Notes under the pieces: model-generated | Told to the model about the DNA's origin: nothing | Databases searched by the model: none | The model's input: the letters and a program-made list of their open reading frames with translations, nothing else | Assembly: GCA_963693635.1 (NCBI GenBank) | Contig: CAVOBC010000126.1 | Location: 1-12,088, forward strand | DNA: 12,088 bases | Source: CAVOBC01 sp963693635 | GTDB lineage: Bacteria > Pseudomonadota > Gammaproteobacteria > Pseudomonadales > Azotimanducaceae | Reading direction: 5' to 3' | Shown: piece by piece, positions 6,791 to 12,088 of the stretch | How positions within the stretch are numbered: position 1 is the stretch's first letter | How the letters are laid out: each line of letters opens with the position of its first letter | Program-made: the position numbers and the translations under genes

Positions 6791-7071
6791 TCAGATGAAG
6801 CTCGGCCCGTCTGGTTGCTCCGTCCAGGACTCACCGGCATCGTTCGCAGGTTCAAAGCCGATGAGATCGCGGGTCGCCCCGGACTCCCAGATGCGCAGCA
6901 CGTTGTCCGACATGCCGTGCACGATCGCCTAGCCTACCGACGTGGGTGCGTCGATGCAGCGCTCGATGAGACTGGTGGCGTCGCGATGACTGGGCCACAA
7001 GGAGAGGGCAGAAGGGTGGAAAGAAGGGTGGAGGTCGCAATATTGATGCAGAGCATGATGAAATCAAAACC
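6791..7071 (-). pseudogene. NAD-dependent epimerase/dehydratase (extended SDR), C-terminal remnant
   Basis: Reading the minus strand from 6991 gives SHRDATSLIERCIDAP, then an in-frame TAG at 6931-6929, then AIVHGMSDNVLRIWESGATR, DLIGFEPANDAGESW and a stop at 6791. The order S-H-R-D, L-I-E-R-C-I-D-A-P, G-x-S-D-N, then the R-x-L-I-G-x-x-P block with D-A is typical of the C-terminal half of uronate-dehydrogenase-like sugar epimerase/dehydrogenases. The TAG falls where relatives have tyrosine or phenylalanine. Further upstream, bases 7071-7030 in another frame read GFDFIMLCINIATS, which may be the preceding strand, implying a frameshift near 7000-7030 where a 12-bp tandem duplication sits. The NAD-binding N-terminal half is absent. 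It is certainly not functional; the exact subfamily is less sure. Confidence 0.65.
7010..7033. repeat. 12-bp tandem duplication inside the epimerase remnant
   Basis: AGAAGGGTGGAA at 7010-7021 is followed directly by AGAAGGGTGGAG at 7022-7033, differing only in the last base. It lies in the zone where the reading frame of the epimerase remnant changes. Confidence 0.7.
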
Positions 7072-7158
7072 GGCTGTTCGTCGACACGGCTTGGCGATTC
7101 CCTATGAATGGCCCGCGTTCGAAGGACTGTGGCTGGCAACGCCGCTGCTGTGATCAGC

Positions 7159-7200
7159 GTATGCGCGCTGAAAAGGTCGCATACGATTCAATGATTCAAT
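7159..7200. repeat. Hairpin plus 8-bp tandem upstream of the second kinase
   Basis: GTATGCG (7159-7165) pairs with CGCATAC (7178-7184) around a 12-base loop. It is followed at once by GATTCAAT twice in tandem (7185-7192, 7193-7200). The pair ends 14-26 bases before the possible kinase starts, so it lies in the leader and could act as an operator or mRNA structure. The structure is seen; the role is inferred. Confidence 0.45.
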
Positions 7201-7226
7201 AGGCGAGCTCTGCATTGCCAGAAGAG

Positions 7227-8252
7227 ATGACATCGTTTCCTCCGGACCTGCACTCGATCACTCCCGCGTGGCTCGATGCCGTGATCCCCAACATTGCGGT
7301 GACCGGTCTGACGCTGGAACCGATGGGAGAGCAGGGACTGACCGCGGACATGGGTCGGCTATTGCTGCAGCAACCATCAGGCGCGCGTGTGTCCGTGATT
7401 GCGAAGTGCTCGTCCTCGGACGTGGGGACAAGGAAACAGTTCAGAAAATTCTACGAGCGCGAAGTGGCGTTCTATCGTGAGATTGCGCCGGCCAGCAATC
7501 TACGGGTCCCGCGATGCCTCTTTGCCGCCGGTGCAGGTGATTCGCATCTGATACTGCTTGAAGACATGCGGCCATCCGCACCCGGGGACACGGTGGCAGG
7601 CATCGACACTGAGTTTTGCCTCGCCTTCGCAACACGGATCGCCGGGTTCCACGCGTCGTGGTGGGGGACCGAGGGTCTGGTTCAGTTGAGAGAGCAGTTC
7701 CCGGCCTTCGGCGTCTCATTTGCGAGCGGTTATGCAAAGGCCCTGGAGGTCGGCCTTGCACTCCTCGCACCGTTTCTCGATGCATCAACGGTCGCGTTGG
7801 CGCGTGAACTGTCGCACGGCCTGCAAGGAAGATGGGATGAACAGTGGGCAGGCCCGCAAACGATGGTCCAGTGGGACTCGCATGCGTCGAACGTGATGCG
7901 CCCGACGGAACAGGGTGGCGACTGGTGTGTGCTCGATTGGCAAAACTGTGTCGTTGGCAGTGGCATTTGGGATGTCACCCGCTTTTGTGTGCTGAGTTTG
8001 CCGACGGCCCAAAGACGGGATGGAGAACGAGACATCATCGCCACGTATGCCCGGGCCCTCGCAGATCATGGCGTATTGATCTCGCCACCCTCGCTCTGGT
8101 CAGCGTATCGGCGGTTCATGCCCCTGATGTTTGCGCAGCAGCTTCGGTTTCTGACGTCGATTACCACGTGGGATGAAACCAGGCTCGCGTGGAGGGAGGC
8201 GGTGGTGCCGAGGGTGGTGGCAGCACTACAGGATGCAGGTGAAAGTGACTGA
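7227..8252 (+). CDS. EcKL/APH-type phosphotransferase (choline/aminoglycoside-kinase fold)
   Basis: A 341-residue cytoplasmic kinase-fold phosphotransferase, probably acting on a small hydroxylated molecule. The N-lobe begins FPPDLHSITPAWLDAV (4-19). ATP lysine K60 is in VIAK and the helix glutamate is in YEREVAFY (76-83). The hinge is LLEDM (110-114), FHASWW is at 141-146, the catalytic loop WDSHASN gives D217 and N222, and metal site D237 is in VLDWQN. The usual histidine two residues before the catalytic aspartate is replaced by Q215, which may alter activity. ATG 7227 is chosen because relatives start here; TTG 7215 has a better-spaced AGGCGAG and would add four residues. It is a paralogue of the broken kinase at 4726-5912, with which it shares motif order throughout. 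The substrate is unknown; antibiotic resistance should not be assumed. Confidence 0.88.
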   Translation: MTSFPPDLHSITPAWLDAVIPNIAVTGLTLEPMGEQGLTADMGRLLLQQPSGARVSVIAKCSSSDVGTRKQFRKFYEREVAFYREIAPASNLRVPRCLFAAGAGDSHLILLEDMRPSAPGDTVAGIDTEFCLAFATRIAGFHASWWGTEGLVQLREQFPAFGVSFASGYAKALEVGLALLAPFLDASTVALARELSHGLQGRWDEQWAGPQTMVQWDSHASNVMRPTEQGGDWCVLDWQNCVVGSGIWDVTRFCVLSLPTAQRRDGERDIIATYARALADHGVLISPPSLWSAYRRFMPLMFAQQLRFLTSITTWDETRLAWREAVVPRVVAALQDAGESD

Positions 8253-8530
8253 GAGGATCACCTGATCCTGCGCTCGAACTGGCCCCGTGGTGCGGCCTCG
8301 CGGGTGCCGTCCTGTACGTCCAACGAGCAATTCGACACAGGGATCTGGAAGAGAGGGTTTCTTGCTGGAAAAGGACGGGGAAACGTAGTTCGGGAACCTG
8401 AGCGCGGACGCTTGTGTGGGGATTTCTGGCTTGCTACGGCAGGTCGGCAACTGAATACCCGGCTATAGACCTGACTCGATACCACTCTATTCGGGAACCA
8501 AACCGGAATATCGATAGGCGAGGAGTATCC
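8253..8530. other. Region without a clear gene, possibly more decayed transposase
   Basis: No plus-strand gene is visible. On the minus strand this stretch lies directly downstream of the OrfB fragment (8531-8674). A run beginning GIQLPTCRSKPEIPTQAS resembles the G-I-Q-A-x-x-P-K-x-T-S segment of IS3 OrfB, but only loosely, so it is not annotated as transposase. Confidence 0.3.
8254..8269. terminator. Short palindrome just after the kinase stop
   Basis: AGGATCA and TGATCCT (8254-8260, 8263-8269) form a 7-bp dyad with a two-base centre, immediately after the kinase stop codon. No T-run follows, so it is only a weak terminator candidate or a protein-binding palindrome. Confidence 0.3.
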
Positions 8531-8674
8531 TCAACCTGCACTTTGATTGATGCGCCTCTTTACCGCCAGATCATCGATCATCCGTGGGCTCGACGGGTAG
8601 TAATGCGTCGACCGACTCACTGAGAGCGATCGGCAGTGCCGGCTGATCGATAATCGTGTCCCCGAATCGATCAT
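8531..8674 (-). pseudogene. IS3-family transposase OrfB, N-terminal fragment
   Basis: ATG at 8674 overlaps the OrfA stop in an ATGA arrangement, as in IS3-family elements. The 47-residue product contains LSISRHCRSLSVSRSTHYY followed by P-S-S-P and IDDLAVKRRINQ. This matches the start of IS3 OrfB proteins (L-S-I-x-R-Q-C-x-L-L-x-x-x-R-S-x-Y-Y, then N-L-A-L-M-R-R-I-D). A TGA at 8533-8531 ends the frame before the DDE integrase core, which is not recognisable downstream. It is a non-functional remnant, translated in life by frameshifting with OrfA. Confidence 0.72.
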
Positions 8675-8880
8675 CCCCCGGCGAAGGGACCGATCCAAGG
8701 TTTCAGCCTTTCCACTAGGAAGTCATGCTCCAGCGTTAGCTGACCGGCCTTGGCGTTCAGGGCTTTGAGGTCTGGTGCCGCCGCCGTCGGTTCGCGCTTT
8801 GAGCCCGAATCGACCTGACCGTATGCCTCGACGAGTTCGTCATCGCTGGACGTTGGAGAACATATTCGTCTCGTCATCAT
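8671..8880 (-). pseudogene. IS3-family transposase OrfA, C-terminal fragment
   Basis: The last 30 residues, DLKALNAKAGQLTLEHDF then LVERLKPWIG, match the leucine-zipper end of IS3-family OrfA proteins (A-K-I-G-x-L-T-x-E-N-D-F-L-x-x-K-L-K-P-W). The N-terminal helix-turn-helix half is missing: nothing upstream of about residue 12 fits, and the ATG at 8880 is only the first methionine in the frame. The stop overlaps the OrfB start. It belongs to a different IS3 subgroup from the OrfA at 9215-9465. Confidence 0.72.
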
Positions 8881-8979
8881 CCATCGCGAAATCTTCGTGG
8901 TGCCTGTGCCAGCGCCCCCAACATCATGCGCTCGTAGCTGAGCGAACGAAGTGAGGGGTTCGGGTCGCGTGCATGCGTT

Positions 8980-9153
8980 TTAAGCGCACGCCTGGTAAAG
9001 GAACTCGGGTGCAGAGTCAGCGCCTGTGGGCCAGACGATGGTTGAGAGCTCAGTATCGATGTGGAATCCTTTGAACGGGTCGGTATTCCTCAGAGGTTGT
9101 CGGTTCTCGACTAGCTCCCAATCTTCAAGACGCAAACTAGTGACGCTAGCGCT
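8980..9153 (-). pseudogene. DUF2442-domain protein, C-terminal remnant
   Basis: The minus frame ending in TAA at 8980-8982 reads DPFKGFHIDTELSTIVWP then TGADSAPEFLYQACA. The T-I-V-W-P-x-G-A-D-x-A-P-E-F-L-Y string is the hallmark of DUF2442 (PF10387), a small domain usually found beside DUF4160 in toxin-antitoxin-like pairs. The frame stays open upstream to about 9153 (ASVTSLRLEDWELVENRQ), but that part fits the family poorly. No start codon or partner gene is present, and an IS3 fragment begins about 60 bases further upstream. It appears to be a truncated gene cut off by the transposon junction. The similarity is clear; the loss of function is inferred. Confidence 0.68.
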
Positions 9154-9214
9154 GCCGAGACGACATCGGATTTCTTACAGTCCCCATACAAACCCAACCA
9201 TAAGTTAAGGAAAC

Positions 9215-9465
9215 TGCCAGTTCATCCGTTGACACCCCGGCTCGGTGACCTTCGTCTACCTCGACTGTCGCGCGTCTCTCATCCTGATTGTCGCTGTGCA
9301 CTCGACGCGCAAAACCCAGCTACGCAGGGTCTCCGGTGTGCAGCCGATCTTGTCTGAAATCGAAACAATGGTCGCCCCTCTCGAACGGCGGTCTTTCTCA
9401 TGTTCGAATACCATCCGAACCGCTCGTTCCCTGACCTCGGGGAAATACCGATTTGACTTCGCCAT
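9215..9465 (-). pseudogene. IS3-family transposase OrfA, N-terminal part, disrupted
   Basis: From ATG 9465 the first 55 residues (MAKSNRYFPEVRERAVRMV... KIGCTPETLRSWVLRVE) are a classic IS3 OrfA helix-turn-helix domain. The frame then goes wrong. Reading another frame from 9259 gives VDEGHRAGVSTDELA, the normal continuation. A 41-base segment flanked by the 6-base repeat CTCGAC (9260-9265 and 9301-9306) explains the break: removing it joins the two parts in frame. After DELA at 9215 similarity ends abruptly, so the rest of OrfA and all of OrfB are missing. Confidence 0.8.
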
Positions 9466-9486
9466 ACTCCAATCCTCTCAAGATAT

Positions 9487-9515
9487 GGAGTCTCCGGGAA
9501 TCCCGGTACGGTTCA
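9487..9515 (-). mobile_element. Terminal inverted repeat (left end) of an IS3-family element
   Basis: Read on the minus strand this begins TGAACCGTACCGGGATTCCC and goes on GGAGACTCC, 22 bases before the OrfA start. TGAACCG...CCGGAGACT is the familiar end of IS3-group elements that carry this type of OrfA. The matching right end was not found within the window, consistent with a truncated element. No target-site duplication can be assigned. Confidence 0.65.
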
Positions 9516-9639
9516 CTCGCGCGCGCCATTGTCTTTGTCGTAAGCGCCAAGTGAACCAGAGAACCACTTCCTATCGAGGTGCGTTGGTCATCCTAATCTG
9601 ATCCATTGCGTATCGAGGAAGCCGATATGCGACCAAGAC

Positions 9640-9741
9640 CGAACGTTGGAACAATGGCAGGAAGTCGTCGCGAGTTGGCAAGCGAGCAGGCTGTCGGTCA
9701 TCGAGTACCGTTTGCGGCAAGCGCTGCTGCTTGTTGCCTAA
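9640..9741 (+). pseudogene. IS66-family accessory gene (TnpA-like) remnant
   Basis: The plus frame RTLEQWQEVVASWQASRLSV followed by IEY resembles the start of the small IS66 accessory protein, which has W-x-x-x-V-x-x-W-x-x-S-G-L-S-x-x-x-Y-C. After IEY the family pattern breaks (RLRQALLLVA, stop 9739-9741), suggesting a deletion. The beginning is not defined: no good start codon or ribosome site is in frame. No IS66 transposase or inverted repeat was seen nearby. Confidence 0.5.
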
Positions 9742-9790
9742 ATCCGGCACCTGAACAGTGAACTTAACCGTGCATCGGGACCCAACACCT

Positions 9791-9830
9791 TCGGACCCGA
9801 CTCTTGAAGAGGATGAAGAGGCGGGTTCGA
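9791..9830. terminator. 15-bp imperfect hairpin downstream of the Sel1-repeat gene
   Basis: TCGGACCCGACTCTT (9791-9805) pairs with AAGAGGCGGGTTCGA (9816-9830) with two non-Watson-Crick positions, one a G-T wobble, around a ten-base loop. On the plus strand GGTTTTTGG follows. It lies about 30 bases beyond the minus-strand stop at 9862, so it may end that transcript, though the T-run is on the other side. It could also stop read-through coming from the left. Confidence 0.5.
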
Positions 9831-9861
9831 GGTTTTTGGTGAGTCGTGGAGAACGTGGGCG

Positions 9862-10458
9862 CTAAATGCCGCCCCCGCCACCCGCAACCCCGATCTCACC
9901 ATCAAAGCGGCGCGTGCCCATCGTAGACTGATTCTCGAGTCGTTTTTCGAGCTCTTGCAGGGTGTCCCATTTGTCGCCGTACTCGCAGGTCTCCACGCTG
10001 ATGTGCGAACCGGCTTGTCGGGAAGGACGGCATTCGATTGTGGCCTCGCCGTACTTTCTCTCGAACTCATCGATGATACCAATGACCTGAGGCGCTGCTT
10101 TCTCGGGAACCTTGTCCCAGACCTTGCCGAAAAGCTCGGTGATGACCGGCGTTGTCTCGCCCCGCGCGGCAACCCCCAGCCAGCCAATCCCAAGCAAGTC
10201 GTTGCGCTTGACGCCCTTGCCATAGAGATAGAGCCCACCGAGCGTGGCCTGTGCTTCCTTTTGGCCGCGGGTTGCGGCCGCGTGCAGGTAAGGCAGTGCT
10301 TCTTCGTACTTCTTTCGGGTGTAGAGCTTGAGTCCCCATTTCTCGGCATCGAGTACTTCTTTGGCTGTGGCCCCGTCGCCCGGTATCGGAACAGGCACAT
10401 CGGCCCTGGCAAATGCGATGGCGCAGAGACCGAGTGTTAGTGCGCAGAGAATCTTCAT
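9862..10458 (-). CDS. Exported Sel1-like/TPR repeat protein
   Basis: A 198-residue protein with a clear Sec signal peptide (MKILCALTLGLCAIAFARA, cleavage after about residue 19). Residues about 37-100 form one to two Sel1-like or tetratricopeptide helical hairpins: W-G-L-K-L-Y-x-x-K-x-Y-E-E-A-L-P-Y-L, then AATRGQKEAQATLGGLYLYG with the Sel1 pattern A-x-x-x-L-G-x-x-Y-x-x-G-x-G-V. Such repeats bind partner proteins in the periplasm. Two cysteines at about 142 and 157 could form a disulphide. The C-terminus is glycine-rich (GVAGGGGGI). The start is supported by the leader; the ribosome site is weak. The gene appears to stand alone, with a hairpin after its stop. Confidence 0.83.
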   Translation of the reverse strand: MKILCALTLGLCAIAFARADVPVPIPGDGATAKEVLDAEKWGLKLYTRKKYEEALPYLHAAATRGQKEAQATLGGLYLYGKGVKRNDLLGIGWLGVAARGETTPVITELFGKVWDKVPEKAAPQVIGIIDEFERKYGEATIECRPSRQAGSHISVETCEYGDKWDTLQELEKRLENQSTMGTRRFDGEIGVAGGGGGI

Positions 10459-10806
10459 TGAGATCTTTTAACCTTCGCGAGTTCTATTGGAATGGCGAAC
10501 TTTATCCCTTCTTGGTGCTCCGTAAAAGTCCGGTGGCGCCTCGTCTTGTCCAGCTGGGCTAAGCGAATTTCTCGTTCGCTTCACGAGCGGTAAATGGCTT
10601 CGGCGCCTGGGCGGGGCTGAGCCGCGTGACTTAAGAACTCATCGTCATGAAGAGTGGCAGGCGAACACTTCTTCAATAAACCTGCCGGGGCGAATGCGTA
10701 CAGCCACGTGGCGGATTTCCCACGTGAATACGATCAAGTGCCCTGCATACACGGGTGCGGCTTCGTTGGACGATAACGGCTCCTTAAGTAACCAGACGGA
10801 TGCGCA
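10459..10806. other. Intergenic region with a copy of the dispersed repeat
   Basis: These 348 bases separate the Sel1 gene from the DUF4375-like gene, which point away from each other, so promoters for both should be here. Bases 10573-10631 resemble the repeat at 82-170. A minus-strand open frame (10645-10989) overlaps the right part with good-looking codon use but no recognisable family. No confident promoter was identified. Confidence 0.4.
10573..10631. repeat. Dispersed repeat copy related to 82-170
   Basis: CGTTCGCTTC(A/G)(C/T)GAG at 10573 and GGGCTGAG...CGTGACT ending at 10631 match the two ends of the segment at 82-170, with about 30 fewer bases between them. The order and direction are the same, which supports a shared repeat rather than chance. 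Confidence 0.5.
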
Positions 10807-11325
10807 ATGAAAGAGAAAGTCGCGGTTGATGTTGATGGGGGCCGGAGTGAAGTTGGCGGTCGCGTTGATGGCGCTTTGAGCGATGGCGGGATTGAAGGTA
10901 AAGAAGGTCTGAGCGAACACACTCGGCGGGTCGAAGAGTTCCTGGCATTCGAAGACCCGCCGACCTTGCTGCTCCAGGCGCTGGCACATCGACGCGAAAC
11001 GGCGGGATTCGACAGCCTGAGTGCTGCCGAGCAGACGTACCTTTCGCTCAATCTATTCAACGATATGGTCCTCAACCTGCCGGTCAGCGAGTTCTTCAGC
11101 ACCCAGAGTGAGGAGATAAAACTTGCCGTACTGGATGGTCTCAAGCTGCTCGGTACCGAATACATCGTTGAGCACTATCAGGACTGCGAGAGAAAGCACG
11201 CGGCAGGGGACTGGTCAGATCACGATGATGAGATGCTGTACGAGGCTCAGCCTTTCTTTCACGACTGTCTGGACTTCGGGCTTGATCAGTACGCAGTGGA
11301 CGAGGGTCTGTTGCCCGACTGGTGA
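10807..11325 (+). CDS. DUF4375/DMP19-like acidic protein
   Basis: A protein of up to 172 residues. From about residue 68 (FDSLSAAEQTYLSLNLFNDM) it resembles the DUF4375/DMP19 C-terminal family: a helical domain with L-S-x-x-E-Q-x-Y, a central L-P-V-S-E-F-F, then AVLDGLKLLGTEYIVEHY and an acidic C-terminal section ending GLLPDW. These proteins are small, acidic and cytoplasmic, and some members are DNA mimics or immunity-like; none of that is shown here. Residues 1-40 (VDVDGGRSEVGGRVDG...) look unlike the family and have weaker codon use, so the true start may lie later; the upstream ribosome site is poor. No alternative ATG occurs before M87, so ATG 10807 is kept. Confidence 0.7.
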   Translation: MKEKVAVDVDGGRSEVGGRVDGALSDGGIEGKEGLSEHTRRVEEFLAFEDPPTLLLQALAHRRETAGFDSLSAAEQTYLSLNLFNDMVLNLPVSEFFSTQSEEIKLAVLDGLKLLGTEYIVEHYQDCERKHAAGDWSDHDDEMLYEAQPFFHDCLDFGLDQYAVDEGLLPDW

Positions 11326-11459
11326 GCAGCGCACGAGGCCTGGCGGCGCAGCCGTCGCCTGGTTTGCCCCCCTGATTCCGGATTGCCTCCGGGCGTCGCA
11401 GCCAGCGGGGAAGGCCCGCAGGCAGGGGCAACAGCGGGTATGTATCTGCGGGAGTGTAA

Positions 11460-11813
11460 GTGGGCCGAAACAAATGCCGGGGATTTACGCTGATCGAGCT
11501 GATGATCGTTGTACTGATTATCAGCATTTGCGTTGTGGTCGGGGTGGGGTCCCACACTGAGAAGGTCAAGCGTGCATCGGTCGTCAGGATCCTGCCGTAC
11601 GCGAAGCAAACGATGGGTTGCCTTGCGGGCTATCACATGATCAATGGTGAATGGCCGCATAGCGTTCCCAACGTCGTCGCAACCCGAACCACGCCGGTCG
11701 ATGTCACGCCGCTTATTGCGGGCCGTTGGCCGCAGTCGTTCGGTACGCTCAAGAGTCCGCACCGCTGGGTGGAAGGCACGGTCCAGTCCCATGAGGGATC
11801 CTTTCTGATTTGA
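11460..11813 (+). CDS. Type IV pilin-like protein, ended early by TGA
   Basis: A prepilin-type protein of 117 residues up to the first stop. GTG at 11460 has GGGAG five bases upstream. The leader MGRNKCRG is followed by FTLIELMIVVLIISICVVVG, the prepilin-peptidase site (cleavage after G8) with the invariant glutamate at mature position 5 and the hydrophobic N-terminal helix. After cleavage and N-methylation such proteins are assembled into type IV pili or pseudopilus structures in the inner membrane and periplasm. The length is short for the family (about 130-170), and the same frame continues with coding character past the TGA at 11811-11813. The gene is therefore probably truncated; see the next entry. 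Confidence 0.8.
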   Translation: MGRNKCRGFTLIELMIVVLIISICVVVGVGSHTEKVKRASVVRILPYAKQTMGCLAGYHMINGEWPHSVPNVVATRTTPVDVTPLIAGRWPQSFGTLKSPHRWVEGTVQSHEGSFLI

Positions 11814-11987
11814 GGGCAGATACTCGAGCGGGACCGGCGCAACAACCTGGCGTTCTTTCTTGAGTCTGAACTGGCTGACGGTATTCCAACACCCTTTGTC
11901 TGGGGCTGTGGTGCGTCCGACAGCCGCAACCAGCGAAATCTGCCAGACCCTTCAACATTTCCGACCCGCTATTTGCCGGAACCCTGG
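11814..11987 (+). pseudogene. 3' part of the pilin gene beyond an in-frame TGA
   Basis: In the same frame as the pilin and directly after its stop, 58 codons read GQILERDRRNNLAFFLES, then DGIPTPFVWGCGASDS, and finally FPTRYLPEPW. W-x-C-G followed by a Y-L-P-x-x-x ending is the usual C-terminal layout of type IV pilins (W-x-C ... Y-L-P-x-x-C-R), with a tryptophan where the last cysteine is normal. This indicates that TGA 11811-11813 interrupts an originally longer gene. The frame stays open to the window edge after W-R, so the true end is not visible. Confidence 0.6.
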
Positions 11988-12088
11988 CGACGTCATGGTC
12001 AGGGAGGCCAGGCGACGTGGCATCTCAACAGCAGGACATCCTGCGGCACTGCAGCCAGACAGTTCGCGAGAGCGACAACATTCGACAT

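Noticed and set aside
7010..7033. Short repeats as a CRISPR array
   Set aside because: Repeats here and elsewhere are tandem or two-copy without regular unique spacers, and no cas-like gene is present.
6852..7139. 95-codon minus-strand frame
   Set aside because: It is an out-of-frame shadow of the epimerase remnant, rich in arginine, histidine and proline.
8226..8485. Two overlapping minus-strand frames after the kinase
   Set aside because: Proline/arginine/serine-rich products without domains; at most heavily decayed OrfB, too weak to annotate.
9955..10440. 161-codon plus-strand frame
   Set aside because: Antisense to the Sel1-repeat gene, which has a convincing signal peptide and repeat motifs.
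11811..11813. TGA read as selenocysteine in the pilin
   Set aside because: No selenoprotein pilins are known to me, no convincing stem-loop follows directly, and an in-frame TAG and a frameshift occur nearby in other genes, so decay is simpler.

Overview
The window looks like chromosomal DNA of a GC-rich Gram-negative bacterium, most likely a proteobacterium. The evidence is Sec-exported small proteins, a type IV pilin-like gene, RimJ/RimL-type GNAT and winged-helix methyltransferase genes, paired ecdysteroid-kinase-like (EcKL/APH) phosphotransferases, and IS3- and IS66-type remnants. The species cannot be fixed from sequence alone. No rRNA, tRNA, CRISPR array or complete mobile element was seen.

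Layout. 1-334: no gene, but two perfect hairpins and a direct repeat that look like a dispersed repeat element. 335-2653 (minus): a compact three-gene operon reading cupin, then beta-lactamase-fold serine hydrolase, then GNAT acetyltransferase, with gaps of 13 and 20 bases. 2808-3896 (plus): a winged-helix SAM methyltransferase, divergent from the operon. 3897-4317: non-coding with tandem repeats. 4318-4509: a 63-residue lysine-rich protein whose 3' end overlaps a GntR-type DNA-binding-helix remnant. 4726-5912: an EcKL-like kinase broken by a one-base frameshift. 6010-6558 (minus): an exported protein of unknown function. 6791-7071 (minus): the decayed C-terminus of an NAD-dependent epimerase/dehydratase with an in-frame TAG. 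7227-8252: a second, intact EcKL-like kinase.

8253-9861 is a graveyard of mobile-element debris. It holds OrfA/OrfB pieces of one IS3-family element, a DUF2442 C-terminal remnant, the left end and OrfA of a different IS3-family element with a 41-base insertion, and a scrap of an IS66 accessory gene. 9862-10458 (minus) is an exported Sel1-repeat protein. 10807-11325 (plus) is a DUF4375/DMP19-like acidic protein. 11460 to the window end is a type IV pilin-like gene interrupted by an in-frame TGA.

No convincing new multi-gene system was found. The main signal is decay: at least seven disrupted or truncated coding sequences, most recognisable only by reading across frames, plus a kinase pair in which one copy is frameshifted and the other has lost the usual catalytic-loop histidine. 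The cupin/hydrolase/GNAT operon with its divergent methyltransferase is the best-preserved functional unit, but its substrate cannot be read from the sequence.
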